Shown here: one piece after another, positions 32,776 through 33,438 of the stretch
How the letters are laid out: every line of letters starts with the position of its first letter
Position numbering within the stretch: position 1 is the first letter of the stretch
DNA from: Opitutia bacterium UBA7374
GTDB taxonomy: Bacteria > Verrucomicrobiota > Verrucomicrobiia > Opitutales > Coraliomargaritaceae
Assembly: GCA_002469895.1 (NCBI GenBank)
Contig: DKOA01000050.1
Span: 1,359 to 34,796, forward strand
Direction: 5' to 3'
Length of the DNA stretch: 33,438 nt
The notes under the pieces: generated by a model
The model's database searches: none
What the model was told of the DNA's origin: nothing
The model's input: only the letters and a program-made list of their open reading frames with translations
Made by a program: the position numbers and the translations under genes

Positions 32776-33438
32776 TCATGTTAATAGTTAAGTCACCAGA
32801 CTTCTCTGATATTGTTACAACATTTAGGGTGCCGCCATTCAAATTCAAGGTACCGGATCCAGTCCACACGGGTGCAAAGTTGTTAAAGTTAGCAACACCA
32901 TCGTTTATAGTAAACGTACCGATGGCATTACCACTAGCATCGTTTCCTAAATGACCTACATAAGAATAACCGCCCACATTGAGGACTCCACCGTTCATCG
33001 TAAACGCACCAGTTGCATTACCAGTTGAGTTAGAAGACTTAACTTGCCCGACATAAAGAGCACCTCCAGAATTCACCGAAACGCCACCATTAATTTCAAG
33101 GGTGCCGTCATTGATGACAACAGATCCAGTCGAGTTGTTGGTGTTGCCAGTTCCTGTTAGCAGACCAGCTGCTAGCATACCAGAAATCGAATGCGTTCCA
33201 CCATCAATGACTAATGAACCATTCGAATCGCTTGGATCACTATTAAGGCAATATCCAAGCTTCACACCACTGATAGTAGATTCAAAAGAACTTCCTGCGT
33301 TCAAAGTAATCGTCACTGCATCATCAACACCTCCTTTACCAGTTCTAAGCTCACCAATTATTAAAGAGCCACTTAATACAGGATCGGAAAATGCTCTCGA
33401 TGGTTCATAAGTGACTGTAGCTATCGTATAAGTAGTCG
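32702..33438 (-). CDS. N-terminal part (partial, off right edge) of the frameshifted beta-helical repeat protein
   Basis: The frame is open to the right edge of the window, so the true start is outside. Visible sequence is built of Gly/Asn/Ser-rich repeats of about 20-30 residues with the core pattern of a short strand, then (I/L/M)NGG or INDG (for example SVVINDGTLEINGG, GAFTMNGGVLNVGG, GTFTINDGVANFNN, GTLNLNGGTLNVV). This is typical of autotransporter-like passenger beta-helices. After SGDLTINMNG the frame drifts into unrelated residues and stops at 32,702, while the continuation of the domain is found in the overlapping frame. The likely product is an exported, surface-attached adhesin-like protein. 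Confidence 0.65.
   Translation of the reverse strand, partial: TTYTIATVTYEPSRAFSDPVLSGSLIIGELRTGKGGVDDAVTITLNAGSSFESTISGVKLGYCLNSDPSDSNGSLVIDGGTHSISGMLAAGLLTGTGNTNNSTGSVVINDGTLEINGGVSVNSGGALYVGQVKSSNSTGNATGAFTMNGGVLNVGGYSYVGHLGNDASGNAIGTFTINDGVANFNNFAPVWTGSGTLNLNGGTLNVVTISEKSGDLTINMNGVYLHKRPFLYQWRERSITHGPV

Noticed and set aside
1..33438. CRISPR arrays, tRNA genes, transposases, phage genes
   Set aside because: No regularly spaced identical repeats, cloverleaf signatures, transposase DDE motifs or phage structural genes were seen on either strand.

Overview
The window looks like a chromosome segment from a marine, polysaccharide-degrading member of the Verrucomicrobiota (Opitutae / Puniceicoccales-like). 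The inference rests on secreted proteins ending in Asp-rich thrombospondin-type-3 (TSP3) segments followed by a short beta-rich tail, several formylglycine sulfatases, a hydrazine-synthase-alpha-like dihaem protein of the type common in Planctomycetes/Verrucomicrobia, beta-helical passenger repeats, and a general lack of Shine-Dalgarno sequences. No 16S gene or other taxonomic marker is present, so this is inference.

Region 1 (about 1-11,650, GC-rich) is a 6-deoxyhexose (L-fucose, possibly also L-rhamnose) catabolic locus. A DeoR-type regulator starts a plus-strand cluster: regulator, rhamnulokinase-type FGGY kinase, malate:quinone oxidoreductase (Mqo), L-fucose isomerase, a terminator-like hairpin, a compact nucleotidyltransferase/GHMP-kinase fusion, and L-fucose mutarotase. 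Divergently on the minus strand are a fused class II aldolase/short-chain dehydrogenase (RhaEW type), a stand-alone class II aldolase and malate dehydrogenase with its own terminator. The proposed flow is mutarotase, isomerase, kinase, aldolase giving DHAP and L-lactaldehyde, then oxidation of lactaldehyde by the dehydrogenase domain. Mqo and Mdh may handle later electron transfer. No fucose transporter is present.

Region 2 (11,689-12,212) is a boundary: the SRP (4.5S) RNA gene on the minus strand, next to a headless 3' fragment of a secreted TSP3 protein. Base composition becomes more AT-rich to the right.

Region 3 (12,441-31,699) is an accessory glycan/sulfate locus. It holds a 1089-aa multidomain secreted protein; a minus-strand operon of two sulfatases, a GHL6/GH151-like putative alpha-L-fucosidase, an AraB-type ribulokinase and a GH10 xylanase, with stop/start overlaps at two junctions; the dihaem HZS-alpha-like protein flanked by an imperfect direct repeat of about 69 bp; a third sulfatase; a secreted pentapeptide-repeat protein; and an aldo/keto reductase. 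The sulfatases and glycosidases would desulfate and cleave a sulfated algal polysaccharide containing fucose and/or xylose/arabinose, feeding the sugar kinases. The exact substrate cannot be read from the sequence.

Region 4 (31,837-33,438, the most AT-rich) is a beta-helical repeat surface protein with a TSP3 C-terminus. It runs off the right edge and is split by an apparent frameshift near 32,765.
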